From positions 1-33,334 of IMG/VR virus record IMGVR_UViG_3300029798_000294: a stretch of DNA of 33,334 bases. One strand, given 5' to 3'. The DNA comes from a virus. The notes beneath the pieces are model-generated. The model was not told where the DNA came from. It saw nothing but the letters and a program-made list of their open reading frames with translations, and did no database searches. The position numbers were made by a program, and so were the translations under genes. This document shows, piece by piece, positions 1-9,377 of this stretch (positions are counted from its first letter, which is position 1; each line of letters begins with the position of its first letter).

Positions 1-816
1 TTATCTGCCGGGCTTACCTTTTTGTATAGGGTAATTGGCTGTCAATACCTCGATTTTATTTGATCTGACTGCCTTCTTTGAGGCACATAAAGGCATTTTA
101 AAAGCCAGCTGGGACCAGCCATGCTTCTTGGCATATTGAGTGATAATGTCCTGAGGGTAATTGCTTAATAAAAACTTTCCTTTGATGTTTGATAGCCTTA
201 TCAAGAGCTGCTCAAGGTTGTCCATCGTATAACCCTTGTAATGGCCCAAATTGGTCCCAGGATAAGGTGGGTCGATATAATGAAAGGTATCCGGTGTATC
301 ATATAGCCTGATTACGTCAAGGGCGTCACGGCACTCTATTTGCGTTAATTCAATACGCTCCTGAAGCTGATCAGTAAACTGCCTTTTTTTATTCATAACT
401 TTCCTTGCAATACTGGATTTGCTTTTATCAAACCCCCAGGATCCTGAGAGCTGACTTCCGAAGGATTGAGTGGATAATACCCATAAGGCCCATGCCCTGG
501 TTACCGGATCGTGGAGTATTGGCTGCTGATAAATCTCCCATGCCTGCTTATGAGTCTTACGACTGTGCAATGTGATTTTAACGACTTTTTGAAGGGCTTT
601 AAATTGTGTTTTAAGAACAACGTAAAAGTTGATCAGCTCATCATTCATGTCATTGATCACTTCAACCTTTGAAGGGGCCTTTAACCAGTAAATGGCGGCA
701 CCTCCACAGAAGGGTTCACAATAAACAGTGTGTTTGGGAATTAAAGGCAGAATATGCCTCGACATTTGTTGTTTGCCCCCATAGTAAGAAATGGGGGTCT
801 TAATAGTGTCAATCAT
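1..816 (-). CDS. Dam-type (D12 class) adenine-N6 DNA methyltransferase
   Basis: This is a 271-residue enzyme expected to transfer a methyl group from S-adenosylmethionine to adenine N6 in DNA. The AdoMet-binding loop YYGGK is at residues 11-15, EPFCGG follows at 34-39, and the catalytic motif DPPY is at 182-185; these mark the D12/Dam family, whose members often act on GATC. The length is normal for Dam. It is the last gene of the leftward late operon, 63 bp after the tail-fibre gene. That is the place where Mu carries its DNA-modification gene mom, so protection of progeny DNA from host restriction is a reasonable inferred role. The recognition sequence cannot be read from the protein. The stop codon is at the first base of the window. 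Confidence 0.9.
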   Translation of the reverse strand: MIDTIKTPISYYGGKQQMSRHILPLIPKHTVYCEPFCGGAAIYWLKAPSKVEVINDMNDELINFYVVLKTQFKALQKVVKITLHSRKTHKQAWEIYQQPILHDPVTRAWALWVLSTQSFGSQLSGSWGFDKSKSSIARKVMNKKRQFTDQLQERIELTQIECRDALDVIRLYDTPDTFHYIDPPYPGTNLGHYKGYTMDNLEQLLIRLSNIKGKFLLSNYPQDIITQYAKKHGWSQLAFKMPLCASKKAVRSNKIEVLTANYPIQKGKPGR

Positions 817-879
817 CGCTTAGGGTTTAAATGTTAGTACTTTGCTTATCCCAACATCAACCCTTGAAATGAATAGATT

Positions 880-3879
880 TTAAGTCAGTTTTAAAACAGC
901 ATAACCATATAATGGTGATGCTGTAGCTACAGTTACCCTTAAATTATCCGATGCAACTGTGGCGTTAGAAATAGTGACATTACTGGATTTTTCAACCACA
1001 GTGATATCCATGCCCACATATTTGTTAGGAATGGCCACATTATCAATCATTACGCCGTTATAGTCAAGATAAATATAAACGGCCTTACCGACCTCTATCA
1101 TGTTGCAGGATAATCGTCCTGTGGGATTGTTCTCAACATCGGAGAAGATTCTGAATGCCACAGCCTGATAGGTAGTCCCCGCGGCAATATCACCCAGAGT
1201 GTCATCAATGCCACAAGGATAGCTCTTTCGTGATGTATAATAATACCAGGCTCTCGAAACAAGATCTTTTCTTCCGACACCTATACCCTTATCTGTAACG
1301 AATCCTGACATAAAAGCGTGTTTCCTTGTGCCATCTCCTAATGCAAGAAACTCAATAGCCCTGTCCGGTGGCGAGTTTGGATTTTCCCAATAAGCCGAAT
1401 CAATATTAATGCTTCCAGCAGGGGCAGATGTTAAATCAATAAGTGTTCTGAGATCATAAGTTGTACCCGAAACGGTTACAGGTAACGCTTTCGGCATATA
1501 AACGAGCATTTTTGTCAATGGAGAAACTGTGTTCATCGGAGCATTTTGAATAAAACCCATATATCCAATGTCGACTTTTTGCAGGGCCGTCCAGTCATGC
1601 AGAACAAGCATGGCTCCGTTATTTTGCATCCTGAAGACAATATTACACTGAACACAACCATCTCCTGCATTAATTGCCGGCGAAGGATCAGTACCACGAT
1701 TTGCAATCAGATAATCAATTGCCGATGCCGGGTTGACAATTTCATAATTCTCCTTAATGTCTACATGATCACAGTAGTAAGTCCCATCAGCCGTCTCTTC
1801 AGCGATTCCATCCAAGAGCACCTTACAGGTCCTGTTTTTTATTGCAGGCGTTATCTGGGCTTGTTCCTGGGCACTAAAGGTGATAGTTCCTGTATGGGTT
1901 GCACCTGCTGAATGGGTTAAGCTCGATCCTGAAAGCAAGTCAAATGCCCATATATCAGAAGCTCCAATATTTTCCGACAACACCCATAACATACTTGAAC
2001 TGACAATTCTAAGGATGTAAAACTTCCTGTTGGCACTATCAGTCCATTCGCTTCCGACATCAACCGCTGTTTTCCCATGAGATGATGCTGTTATTAGGAT
2101 GCCCGAACTGCACCCATGATTACCACCGATGTATGTGCCGTTCATACTTGTGGGAGTGCCATCATCGGCCCCGGATTGCAAGGTTATTGTCGGAGCACCT
2201 ATATTATTTGAGCCTTTAATGACAAGGTGAGATGAGAAATTTACGATGTTGTTATTAAATGGTGTGGAATTAAAGCAGGTGAAATCGGTGCGTAAATCAT
2301 AAGTGTCATTATATGGAGTAAACACATGGACATATGGAGTAGCGATGATCACAGTGGTTTTCTTAATGCCGATTTTAGCCTCATTCGCTATTACCATTGC
2401 CTGCTGTGCAACGTCGACTGCATCACTTATTGAAGGTGGATATTGCATTACGTTTAAACCGTCAGGATGGATGTTTGAACATATGATTTCATCCTCCCAC
2501 ACAAAAGTAAAATTAGCGTAATCCAAATCGTTTCCATACAGTAATGCCACCTGGGGATAATTCATGTAGAACCTTGGCGTTGTAGATGTAAACGCTCCAT
2601 CATAAACAACATTCTCAACCGTGAATGCAACGAAGCTCCAGCCGTCCTGCTTATCAAGGCAAACAGCTTTAAAATCTCCTGCCATGTAAGAAGCTACATT
2701 AAATGTCCCATTCTGCTCATTTCCGATTGCCGCAATTACAGTGTTTATTGCAATTAGGATTGTGGCATATATACTTCCGTCAAAAAAATAAAACATCATG
2801 TTTGGACTACCTGCAAAAACCGTTGCCAGCTGAGTGTCATTAAGCCAGAATCCCCAACTCCATTTTGTGGGTTTAGGAGAGGTTGGGAAAACATAACCTA
2901 CGGTTCCATCCCATTCAACAAATGTACTTCCGGAATTAGAGATGGCCGTTAACCGGTTCATATATGGAAGTTGTGCTGAACACGGAGAGGTATTAGTTAC
3001 ATGAGTACCGGTTAGATTTTGACCACCTGTTGTCCATGTAAAACTTGGATATAGTGTTCCATTTCCTTTATTTGCATTTAAAGGAAGCTTTGTTGAAACT
3101 ATCTTTTTCAGAATTTCATCAAGGGCAATTGCCTCCGCCTTCGCCAAGGCCAGTGTTTCGGCTTTAATAGTCGGAATGTCCCCTGTTGAAACGGCATCGT
3201 CTAATTTTTGGGTAAGTGATTTTTTTAATAAACGTGTATAGGGTACCTGGGTGGATGAAACGGCCCCTAATTCGAGTTGGAATAAAGTTTTGAAGAGGGA
3301 AAAAGATTCCGTAGGATTTGCCATTGAGTTTATACCTATAAAGGCACAGCCAGACGGAGTAGTAAATGTAATCGTTCTATAATCGCCATCGTACCCTCCC
3401 AGATTAGCCATGGAAGAATTATAAAATCTGATATTACCATATGTAGCATCTGTGCCAAATTTTGTCAGAGTGTATTCTGTATTTGGTAATACGGCTTGGT
3501 AACCACTACAATTAAAGACACTTCCAGCCCCTAAATTAAGTGCTCCATTTGAGTTATTAAAGTAAGCACCCTCAATACATTCATCCGGATTAAACTTGTT
3601 TTTCCCAATCTCAGTAAATGCCGACAGTTGCATGTAATCAACTAATGAGATCCCGGTCTCATATTTACTCCAAGCGGACCCATTCCAGATTAGAAATGCC
3701 ACTTGACCTGACACCACCAAACCATTAAAGTGAGTGTATGTTCCTGCCTCACCCGCGAACCAGTACTCGGGATCATTCGGTGAACCAGGGTTTGTACTGG
3801 TTAAAGCGACGCCCTTGAATTGATTGGATTCAAATAAGACCTGGCCGCCGAGGTTTATGGTTTTTGATGTGCCTGACAT
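880..3879 (-). CDS. large tail fibre / receptor-binding protein
   Basis: A 999-residue protein rich in Ser, Thr, Asn, Gly and aromatic residues, with no transmembrane or enzyme motif. It sits at the end of the baseplate/fibre genes, where Mu has its fibre gene S. The first 100 residues contain a tail-protein-like stretch (FLIWNGSAWSKYET). A middle helical segment rich in Ala, Lys and Glu (about residues 235-265) could be a trimer-forming stalk. The remainder looks like several beta-rich, probably carbohydrate-binding modules. Base composition is more AT-rich than in the baseplate genes, as is common for fast-changing receptor-binding genes. Role as fibre is inferred from size, composition and position; the receptor is unknown. 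Confidence 0.75.
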   Translation of the reverse strand: MSGTSKTINLGGQVLFESNQFKGVALTSTNPGSPNDPEYWFAGEAGTYTHFNGLVVSGQVAFLIWNGSAWSKYETGISLVDYMQLSAFTEIGKNKFNPDECIEGAYFNNSNGALNLGAGSVFNCSGYQAVLPNTEYTLTKFGTDATYGNIRFYNSSMANLGGYDGDYRTITFTTPSGCAFIGINSMANPTESFSLFKTLFQLELGAVSSTQVPYTRLLKKSLTQKLDDAVSTGDIPTIKAETLALAKAEAIALDEILKKIVSTKLPLNANKGNGTLYPSFTWTTGGQNLTGTHVTNTSPCSAQLPYMNRLTAISNSGSTFVEWDGTVGYVFPTSPKPTKWSWGFWLNDTQLATVFAGSPNMMFYFFDGSIYATILIAINTVIAAIGNEQNGTFNVASYMAGDFKAVCLDKQDGWSFVAFTVENVVYDGAFTSTTPRFYMNYPQVALLYGNDLDYANFTFVWEDEIICSNIHPDGLNVMQYPPSISDAVDVAQQAMVIANEAKIGIKKTTVIIATPYVHVFTPYNDTYDLRTDFTCFNSTPFNNNIVNFSSHLVIKGSNNIGAPTITLQSGADDGTPTSMNGTYIGGNHGCSSGILITASSHGKTAVDVGSEWTDSANRKFYILRIVSSSMLWVLSENIGASDIWAFDLLSGSSLTHSAGATHTGTITFSAQEQAQITPAIKNRTCKVLLDGIAEETADGTYYCDHVDIKENYEIVNPASAIDYLIANRGTDPSPAINAGDGCVQCNIVFRMQNNGAMLVLHDWTALQKVDIGYMGFIQNAPMNTVSPLTKMLVYMPKALPVTVSGTTYDLRTLIDLTSAPAGSINIDSAYWENPNSPPDRAIEFLALGDGTRKHAFMSGFVTDKGIGVGRKDLVSRAWYYYTSRKSYPCGIDDTLGDIAAGTTYQAVAFRIFSDVENNPTGRLSCNMIEVGKAVYIYLDYNGVMIDNVAIPNKYVGMDITVVEKSSNVTISNATVASDNLRVTVATASPLYGYAVLKLT

Positions 3880-3891
3880 GGTTTGTTGGTT

Positions 3892-4218
3892 TTAGTATAA
3901 ATAACTGATTCTATCGATGGTTCCGGCTGCAGCTGTTCCTTTGGTTAAGGCAACTCGTATATAGATGCCTCTTGCAACGCCGGTGAGGTTCCATGAGTGG
4001 GATGTCTTTGCCGGATTGACGGTAACCAGGGATTCGGGTACCTGGGTAAAACTCGCACCTGGTGAAATGGCCTGCTCGAGGGACAAGGTAACATCCTCCG
4101 CTTCAAGATCCGTGTAGTCGACCTGGATCATGGCGTTATTGGAATCGATCTGCTGTGCATCAAAATTATGATTGCCATCGGCGATCGAATAATCTGGTTT
4201 TTGGTTTATGAGTGACAT
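3892..4218 (-). CDS. small beta-rich tail-associated protein
   Basis: A 108-residue protein without signal peptide. It lies between two fibre-like genes in the late operon. Residues from about 30 onward follow a pattern also seen in the C-terminal half of the LysM-like protein at 6428..7003 and in the secreted protein at 12250..12699: a VDYTDLEAEDVTLSLEQA-type strand, then a Ser/His-Trp strand, then a RVALTKGTAAAGTIDRISY-type end. This suggests a shared beta-sandwich domain, possibly for binding fibre or glycan. The exact function is unknown. Confidence 0.65.
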   Translation of the reverse strand: MSLINQKPDYSIADGNHNFDAQQIDSNNAMIQVDYTDLEAEDVTLSLEQAISPGASFTQVPESLVTVNPAKTSHSWNLTGVARGIYIRVALTKGTAAAGTIDRISYLY

Positions 4219-4245
4219 TGGTATATGGTTTAAACGGTTTTTAAA

Positions 4246-5073
4246 TTATGCGTCGCCTTCGGGAGGAGCTGTACCACCACTTGTGGGCAATCCCCAGTTC
4301 ACCGGATCCTGGAAGTTGATCAGGTACTGAAATGAGATGTAGTTCGTGGCCGTGATGGAAGCGCCTGACACATATACATCACCATTCTTCTTAATCTTCA
4401 GTACGCCGGGTGAAACGGAATCATTGAAAAAAGGTGCAACCAGGTCACCACTGGGACGATGTCCTGAAGGAAGGGTTGTTATCTTGCCTGCAGTAACCGT
4501 GGCGTTAAATGCGCCCAGAAGCATATACCATCCCATGGTGTTCTTTTCAAGCTTCAGGCCATCGAGACCAGTTGCTGCGCCAAATCCAGTCAGATAACTG
4601 AGTGTATAAAGATTCAGCAGATTCGAATTAAGGGTGATCTGCGAGAGGATGAGACTCGTGAGCTTGCCAATCAATGGAATAGAATTAAACGGGATGCTTC
4701 CACTGGGTTGGCTATCAGCATAGGTCATTTCGTACCGTCGCAATTGCCAAACATCATGCGTACTTGTATCCTTGAAGGTGCGGTTCTCAGAGGTAGTGAT
4801 ATCAGGTACCAGGTAGAGACCATACCCCTCATCGTGGGCCACGAAACTTGAAGCCGGGACATAGCAGATCTCGTCACCATCAAAGAACCAGCCTTCGGTA
4901 ACATCTACATTGGTGTTTACAGTCAGTACCATGCCACAGACGATGAATGAGGTTTCCTCAGGCAACAGACCCGTTAAAATGGCCTTTAGCAATGCTTTTT
5001 CCACATTCTGGATCAATTCCCAGTCTGCGGATCTCAGTGGCTGTGCGCCTCCAAGGCTTAATAATCTATCCAT
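4246..5073 (-). CDS. tail fibre-like / baseplate-distal protein
   Basis: A 275-residue protein with no recognised enzyme motif. The N-terminal third (about 1-60) is predicted mainly helical; the middle has a domain with many aromatic residues (EGWFFDGDEICYVP); the C-terminal part (about 165-275) is Gly/Thr/Ser-rich and ends in a flexible Pro/Gly tail. It directly follows the small tail gene at 5075..5533 with 1 bp between the genes and precedes the large fibre, so it could connect baseplate and fibre or be a short second fibre. The closest positional match in Mu would be between gp48 and gene S. The assignment rests on position and composition. Confidence 0.55.
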   Translation of the reverse strand: MDRLLSLGGAQPLRSADWELIQNVEKALLKAILTGLLPEETSFIVCGMVLTVNTNVDVTEGWFFDGDEICYVPASSFVAHDEGYGLYLVPDITTSENRTFKDTSTHDVWQLRRYEMTYADSQPSGSIPFNSIPLIGKLTSLILSQITLNSNLLNLYTLSYLTGFGAATGLDGLKLEKNTMGWYMLLGAFNATVTAGKITTLPSGHRPSGDLVAPFFNDSVSPGVLKIKKNGDVYVSGASITATNYISFQYLINFQDPVNWGLPTSGGTAPPEGDA

Positions 5074-5074
5074 A

Positions 5075-5533
5075 TTAAATGAGTTGTATGATAAAAACCT
5101 TACTAAACAGCTTGAATTTGTTCACATCCGCGGCGATTACATTACAGAAATCAGACAAAGCGCTCGGTACTTTTACCACGAAATCAACCGTTACCTCATC
5201 ATTGTTACTGTACACATAATTATCAGGTTCGTACATGAATAAATCAACCTCTCCTGAGGGTGGAGTTCCATGCCACACCCAGGGACCCAGCTCGTAACCT
5301 TCTACGATCCGGATCTCTGTAGTACCCCACCGGTCGTTTAAAAACTTTTCCAGATAACACACCTGGGGAGTCATACGTGCCTCGGTAAGCGCACGCTCTC
5401 GCAGTTGCATCAAGCGGTTATGAATCATCACCAGGTCGCTCACAAATACCTTTGCCCAGGCAATAAACCGGGGGGTCCTGCGGCGAAAGGGCAGCAGGAT
5501 CTGAATGAGCTTATATAGCGAGAAGTTCCACAT
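5075..5533 (-). CDS. hypothetical tail protein, position of Mu gp48 / tail protein I
   Basis: A 152-residue protein with a basic, hydrophobic N-terminus (LYKLIQILLPFRRRTPRF) and a mixed alpha/beta C-terminal half. I do not recognise a family. Its start codon overlaps the stop of the J-like baseplate gene (shared base 5533), and it is followed almost at once by a fibre-like gene. In Mu and P2 the gene in this slot encodes tail protein I, which links the J protein to the fibre. That function is a suggestion from gene order only. Confidence 0.5.
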   Translation of the reverse strand: MWNFSLYKLIQILLPFRRRTPRFIAWAKVFVSDLVMIHNRLMQLRERALTEARMTPQVCYLEKFLNDRWGTTEIRIVEGYELGPWVWHGTPPSGEVDLFMYEPDNYVYSNNDEVTVDFVVKVPSALSDFCNVIAADVNKFKLFSKVFIIQLI

Positions 5534-6426
5534 TATTCAACCGATACTTGTATGTAATCCTGATACGTAAAACTGGACGATGCCTGGTCAATCACAAAAT
5601 GCCCGGACACGGACTCAACGCTCATGTCGACAGTGGCAAAGGTGCCTCCGGCTGCTTTGTGTTGTGCGGAATTGAGTTTCACATCCTTTACACCTTCCGC
5701 CGCCTTGATCAAGTTGACCAGGGTGGAGAGCGTAATGATACCGTCAAACTCTAAACTATTCCCGTATGCAGTAATAGCGTCATCGATCGGAAACACACTG
5801 GCATCCCTGAGCAAGGAATTATTTCCGTTTAACACCAGGCGATCCCGGATGATCTTGATGTCGATCTTTAAAATGTCAGCGGCCTGGGAAACGATTTCAA
5901 GGCGAACACCGGCGTCTTTCCACTGAGCCCAGAATTCAGTAAATGCGGCTTTTTCGCCAATGCTCAAAGGGACCTTCTGTGTACCCGATTCTTTGGCGAC
6001 CTTCAGAATCACCTTACCGTTCTTTTCTGATGCAGCTGCATACTTGACTACCTTTGCATCCTCGTCGATTCGGGCATACTGGTACTGGCCATCCTTCCAG
6101 ATCATGGCATAACCATACTGGAATTTTTTGCTCTCCTCAGCATACCACCTGCGAGTGTGTGGTTTTTTGGCGGATAAGATATCGGTGATTTCCTCAGTAT
6201 GTTTATCGAACAAGGTTTCAACGATCCAGGATCCAGTGGCAAACAGCCACATGAATAGTCGCCATACAGCCACTTTACTGGATGAGTTGATATCCGATAA
6301 AAGAGTATCCCAGGTATCCTGAATGCTGTGTGAGTTATTGGCGTCCACTACATAATCATGCAGTTCCTGGAAAGTGGATTTTACCACATTCAGAGAATCA
6401 AATATTTCGGAGATCTTACGAGCCAT
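5533..6426 (-). CDS. baseplate J-like protein
   Basis: A 297-residue protein. I place the start at 6426 rather than at the upstream in-frame ATG at 6471, because 6426 follows a good Shine-Dalgarno match (GGAGG, 7 bp before the ATG) and leaves only 1 bp after the stop of the LysM gene. The N-terminal half has a helical region with WRLFMWLFATGSWIVETLFD, followed by KPHTRRWYAEESKKFQYG. The C-terminal half has the J-like order of VRLEIVSQAADILKIDIKI, a middle segment and LVNLIKAAEGVKDV. The J family forms the baseplate wedge around the hub, consistent with the gp25-like and spike genes just upstream. Confidence 0.65.
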   Translation of the reverse strand: MARKISEIFDSLNVVKSTFQELHDYVVDANNSHSIQDTWDTLLSDINSSSKVAVWRLFMWLFATGSWIVETLFDKHTEEITDILSAKKPHTRRWYAEESKKFQYGYAMIWKDGQYQYARIDEDAKVVKYAAASEKNGKVILKVAKESGTQKVPLSIGEKAAFTEFWAQWKDAGVRLEIVSQAADILKIDIKIIRDRLVLNGNNSLLRDASVFPIDDAITAYGNSLEFDGIITLSTLVNLIKAAEGVKDVKLNSAQHKAAGGTFATVDMSVESVSGHFVIDQASSSFTYQDYIQVSVE

Positions 6427-6427
6427 A

Positions 6428-7003
6428 TTATGTCCTCCAGGTAATTGTGTCCAGCGTGCCGGTTGCACCACCTGCTGCCTCGAGGCGGACCCTGCAGAAG
6501 TTGGTTACCAGGTCAACGAAATTGAACGTATGAGAATCCTCAGAGGGATCCAATTCATAGAATGCTCCTGAAATGGGCGAGTAGTTAATTCCATCCAGCG
6601 ACTGTTCGACATAAACTATGACATCACCGGTCAAGTCGGTATAGTTGAGCTGGAGGCTTAATTCATCCCCCATGTTGGACAGACGAACCCCGGCAAACTG
6701 CTCATTCCCGTCACTGAAGTCGTATGCAATATTTTGCGTCACGTTGATCATATCCGTTATTGTTAATTCAATGGCTTCTCCCAACCCGGAGACGGGCTTA
6801 CTGTTATTCCGCGTGTAATAATCAACCACAGAGGCGTTAATGACCGTGTCCGGTACTAACACCGGCTGGCCAACTGATAAAGCCATGTCGGGGCGGATAA
6901 ACGCATTTATGCCCATAATTTCGAAGGCCCCGGATGCGTCTCCCATTTCCTGAAGACTGATGTCCCAAACGGTCTGGTTTGCGATTGCGGTTACAGTTTT
7001 CAT
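6428..7003 (-). CDS. LysM-like tail/baseplate protein with C-terminal beta domain
   Basis: A 191-residue protein. Residues 4-51 fit a LysM fold: a start of VTAIANQTVWDIS, a turn with MGINAFIRPDM, and an end with VGQPVLVPD. LysM-like modules are found in phage tail hub proteins, where they help fix the tape-measure/hub region. Residues 95-191 form a second domain that resembles the 108-residue protein at 3892..4218 and the secreted protein at 12250..12699. The start codon overlaps the stop of the gp25-like gene by 4 bp, which suggests coupled translation. LysM assignment is by eye. Confidence 0.65.
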   Translation of the reverse strand: MKTVTAIANQTVWDISLQEMGDASGAFEIMGINAFIRPDMALSVGQPVLVPDTVINASVVDYYTRNNSKPVSGLGEAIELTITDMINVTQNIAYDFSDGNEQFAGVRLSNMGDELSLQLNYTDLTGDVIVYVEQSLDGINYSPISGAFYELDPSEDSHTFNFVDLVTNFCRVRLEAAGGATGTLDTITWRT

Positions 7004-7287
7004 TTATACTGCGCGTTTATGTTGATCCCGCCTATGGCCGTTACTTTCAGAACGCTCATGCCATCGCGGGTGAACTGAGATCTTATCTTTCGTATCATGT
7101 CGGTCTTATCTTCATCCAGTAAAAAACCCTCTATGCCTACACCGGTAATGGGCCATTGCTTGTACTCGCCCTCATTGGCCACAAGGAGATCCACCTGGTG
7201 CTGACGGGTGGAATCTCCTATGAGGAAATCTCCATCACTACTGGCCAGATCGTTTGTCACGATATCGATGAGTATATCAGTTGGCAT
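7000..7287 (-). CDS. gp25/W-like baseplate wedge protein
   Basis: A 95-residue protein placed between the spike gene and the LysM and J-like genes, which is the order found in Mu (gp45, gp46, gp47). The sequence begins with a strand containing DILIDIVTNDLASSDGDFLIGDSTRQ, broken here by turns, and then QWPITGVGIEGFLLDEDKTDMIRKI, a pattern seen in small gp25-like or gp46-like wedge proteins of Bacteroidota phages. It overlaps its upstream gene by 1 bp and its downstream gene by 4 bp. The structural role is inferred from size and order. Confidence 0.6.
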   Translation of the reverse strand: MPTDILIDIVTNDLASSDGDFLIGDSTRQHQVDLLVANEGEYKQWPITGVGIEGFLLDEDKTDMIRKIRSQFTRDGMSVLKVTAIGGININAQYK

Positions 7288-7844
7288 TAATGCTTGATGT
7301 CCTTGTTTTCAATATCACCAAAATCTTCTTTCTCCAGAGGGTTCACCAATGGATTGTAAATCGCTTCCCATGCGGCCTGATTGGGATGTAACGCTCCTGT
7401 CGGAACCTGCTTGAGAAGATCAAGTGCCGTATCGAGTCGTTTTGTCATTTTAGCGAGTTGATCCTTGAGCTCAGGCGTGATTGTCAGGCCGCCATTATCC
7501 CCATTATTAATCACAATCTTACCGGTAGTTCCATCGATGTCGATCGTGATATCTTTATGCTTATAGAAAATCTTCTCCGGATCATCGACCTTGATAATCA
7601 TGACATCGCGCAAATCTTCATCATTGCATCCGAGGATCACGCTGGATCCGACCTTCGGTGTCAAAATCAACTTATCCTCATCGTCGCGGGTGGTTGCCTT
7701 AAGCTTGATATCGGTAAGTTCCAGATCCCCAAGTTTCGCGCTGCAGGTATTGCCGGTGATCTCTGTCACGGTTGCATAAAAAAAGCAGTCTCCTTTTTTC
7801 TTAAGACTCCTGAAGGCTTCCACAAATTTTGCCATCTGATCCAT
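7287..7844 (-). CDS. baseplate spike protein, gp45/gpV-like
   Basis: A 185-residue protein with the layout of the small membrane-piercing spike of contractile tails. The first 100 residues read like an OB fold (FFYATVTEITGNTCSAKLGD, then LILTPKVGSSVILGC). Repeats rich in Asp, Ile, Gly and Thr follow (DITIDIDGTTGKIVINN), typical of the beta-helical needle. The last 60 residues are helical. Its start overlaps the stop of the hub gene by one base. The function as spike at the tail tip is established for the family; the match is by pattern. Confidence 0.75.
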   Translation of the reverse strand: MDQMAKFVEAFRSLKKKGDCFFYATVTEITGNTCSAKLGDLELTDIKLKATTRDDEDKLILTPKVGSSVILGCNDEDLRDVMIIKVDDPEKIFYKHKDITIDIDGTTGKIVINNGDNGGLTITPELKDQLAKMTKRLDTALDLLKQVPTGALHPNQAAWEAIYNPLVNPLEKEDFGDIENKDIKH

Positions 7845-8815
7845 TATGCCAGCTTCCTTCCTATTTGTACTTTTTTCACGCCACCGGCCTGAGAGAAATT
7901 CGTAGTTACCGAAACCACGTAATATGTCCCGGTCTTATACTCATAATCCTTATCGGTGATCTTAGCGGAGTACCCCGGATGAGCTTCAGGTACCAGCCAT
8001 GAGGTTATGGATCCTTCATACCCGTCAAACACCAGGTACTTCAATTCTTCTTCTCCGCGCTTCTTCAGGGTTTCTTTATCGGTGACCCCGGAGATCTTGA
8101 TCGATCGTTTCTCTCCACCGGTAGTTCCAAGAGTAATGATCGTGCGTTTATTATCCAGGGAGATCCCTTCTACCTCAACTTCATATTGACGCTCATCGGC
8201 GCGGCGATACTGCAGATCGCTTTTCTCAATATTAACCGCGAAATCGTATGATACATCCCCGAACTTTTCAACGTATGCCGGATGAAAGTGCAGCACCCTG
8301 TCCTTGATGTAAATATTCCCTTTGGTGTCTTCGTGGAGTTTGTTCAATACATCCCTGCCGTTGGCCTTCCGGATGACGAACTTATCGTATTTAAGTTCGT
8401 AGTCGCAATTCAGGGACAGTTTCTGATCTGCAGGCAATGAGAGATTCACCTGGTCGACCACATATTGAGCGATTTGCTTGGAAGTGCAATTCTTCATTTC
8501 CTTGTCCTTCACCGCCACGCGAGTTAAAAAGATGCCATCTTCACAAACGATGCTGATGGAGGAATCGTCGGTAGAAATACGCTCGATGAATCCTTTAAAT
8601 ACACTCTTTACATCCTTATCATAACCGATTGAAATTTCAACCGGATCCCCTCGTTTAATCTTGCTCTCAATTTCCAGCTGCTTATTCAATGCTGAACCGG
8701 GCAGTTTGATCGTAGCCACATCCGAAAGAACATCAACCGACTCAACGATCTCTACATTATCGAGAAGCTTGAGTAGGTATTTCCCCAGTTGTATTTTCCA
8801 GTTCATCACAAACAT
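7844..8815 (-). CDS. GpD-like tail hub protein (late control protein D family)
   Basis: A 323-residue protein with the order of GpD/gp44 hub proteins: an N-terminal beta barrel (IKRGDPVEISIGYDKDVKSVFKGFI, in two parts), the central ISTDDSSISIVCEDG and IAQYVVDQV region, and a C-terminal part with VEGISLDNKRTI and YSAKITDKDYEYKTGTYYV. In contractile phages this trimer forms the hub that holds the spike, which is encoded immediately downstream. There is no sign of truncation. The family call is strong because both neighbours (spike and DUF6046-like protein) agree. Confidence 0.8.
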   Translation of the reverse strand: MFVMNWKIQLGKYLLKLLDNVEIVESVDVLSDVATIKLPGSALNKQLEIESKIKRGDPVEISIGYDKDVKSVFKGFIERISTDDSSISIVCEDGIFLTRVAVKDKEMKNCTSKQIAQYVVDQVNLSLPADQKLSLNCDYELKYDKFVIRKANGRDVLNKLHEDTKGNIYIKDRVLHFHPAYVEKFGDVSYDFAVNIEKSDLQYRRADERQYEVEVEGISLDNKRTIITLGTTGGEKRSIKISGVTDKETLKKRGEEELKYLVFDGYEGSITSWLVPEAHPGYSAKITDKDYEYKTGTYYVVSVTTNFSQAGGVKKVQIGRKLA

Positions 8816-8822
8816 CTTACCT

Positions 8823-9377
8823 TTATGCTAAGGGTTTAACGTCTTCTTTCAGCAAATCAAACAGATCATCGGACAGGGCGGAGATGGTAAAGCGCTGATT
8901 CGCCTCTCCTTTGGTAAAAGGAATATCCCAGGATACAATCGTGATCCGGGTAATATCATAGATCTTCAGCAGGTCACATTCTACATCCAGGGCCTCGGTG
9001 GCTTCACAGAACTCTCTCAGTTTTCTTACATCTTCTTCAGGATATACATTCGCATCTTTGAGGTTGATCAGCACACCTTCAATCGTTACCTGGTAATCAT
9101 CCTGAGTCCAGCGTTCTTTGATCGTGCCGCGCCCCTTTCCCTTTGAAACAGTCCGTTTTGCAATTACATTCCCTCCCGAAATGCTCACCAGGGGTTCCAC
9201 CGGCACCGTCCATGACTCTTTCTCATGGAAGGCCAACTTCAGAGGCATCACCATTGCAAAGCCATTGCCGTTACTTGGCTTGTCGGTAGTGGCACCATCA
9301 GATGAAGCAAGCAATGTCACATCCGCGCTATTGCCTTCATTGAGATTGATCCGTACCTGGTTAATGATGAATTCCAT
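8823..9377 (-). CDS. DUF6046-like tail protein
   Basis: A 184-residue protein lying between tape measure and hub genes, where Mu has gene N (gp43). A conserved-looking core reads RTVSKGKGRGTIKERW followed by QDDYQVTIEGVLIN and VRKLREFCE, which I recognise from the DUF6046 group of Bacteroidota phage tail proteins. No transmembrane segment or catalytic motif is seen. The start overlaps the stop of the tape-measure gene by 1 bp. A role in attaching the tape measure to the baseplate hub is likely but inferred from order. Confidence 0.65.
   Translation of the reverse strand: MEFIINQVRINLNEGNSADVTLLASSDGATTDKPSNGNGFAMVMPLKLAFHEKESWTVPVEPLVSISGGNVIAKRTVSKGKGRGTIKERWTQDDYQVTIEGVLINLKDANVYPEEDVRKLREFCEATEALDVECDLLKIYDITRITIVSWDIPFTKGEANQRFTISALSDDLFDLLKEDVKPLA

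Noticed and set aside
880-3879. Diversity-generating retroelement target in the tail fibre
   Set aside because: Some transposable phages of Bacteroides carry these, but no reverse transcriptase, template repeat or accessory gene is present in the window.
5533-6471. Longer J-like protein start at 6471
   Set aside because: It would overlap the LysM gene by 44 bp, while 6426 has a strong Shine-Dalgarno sequence.
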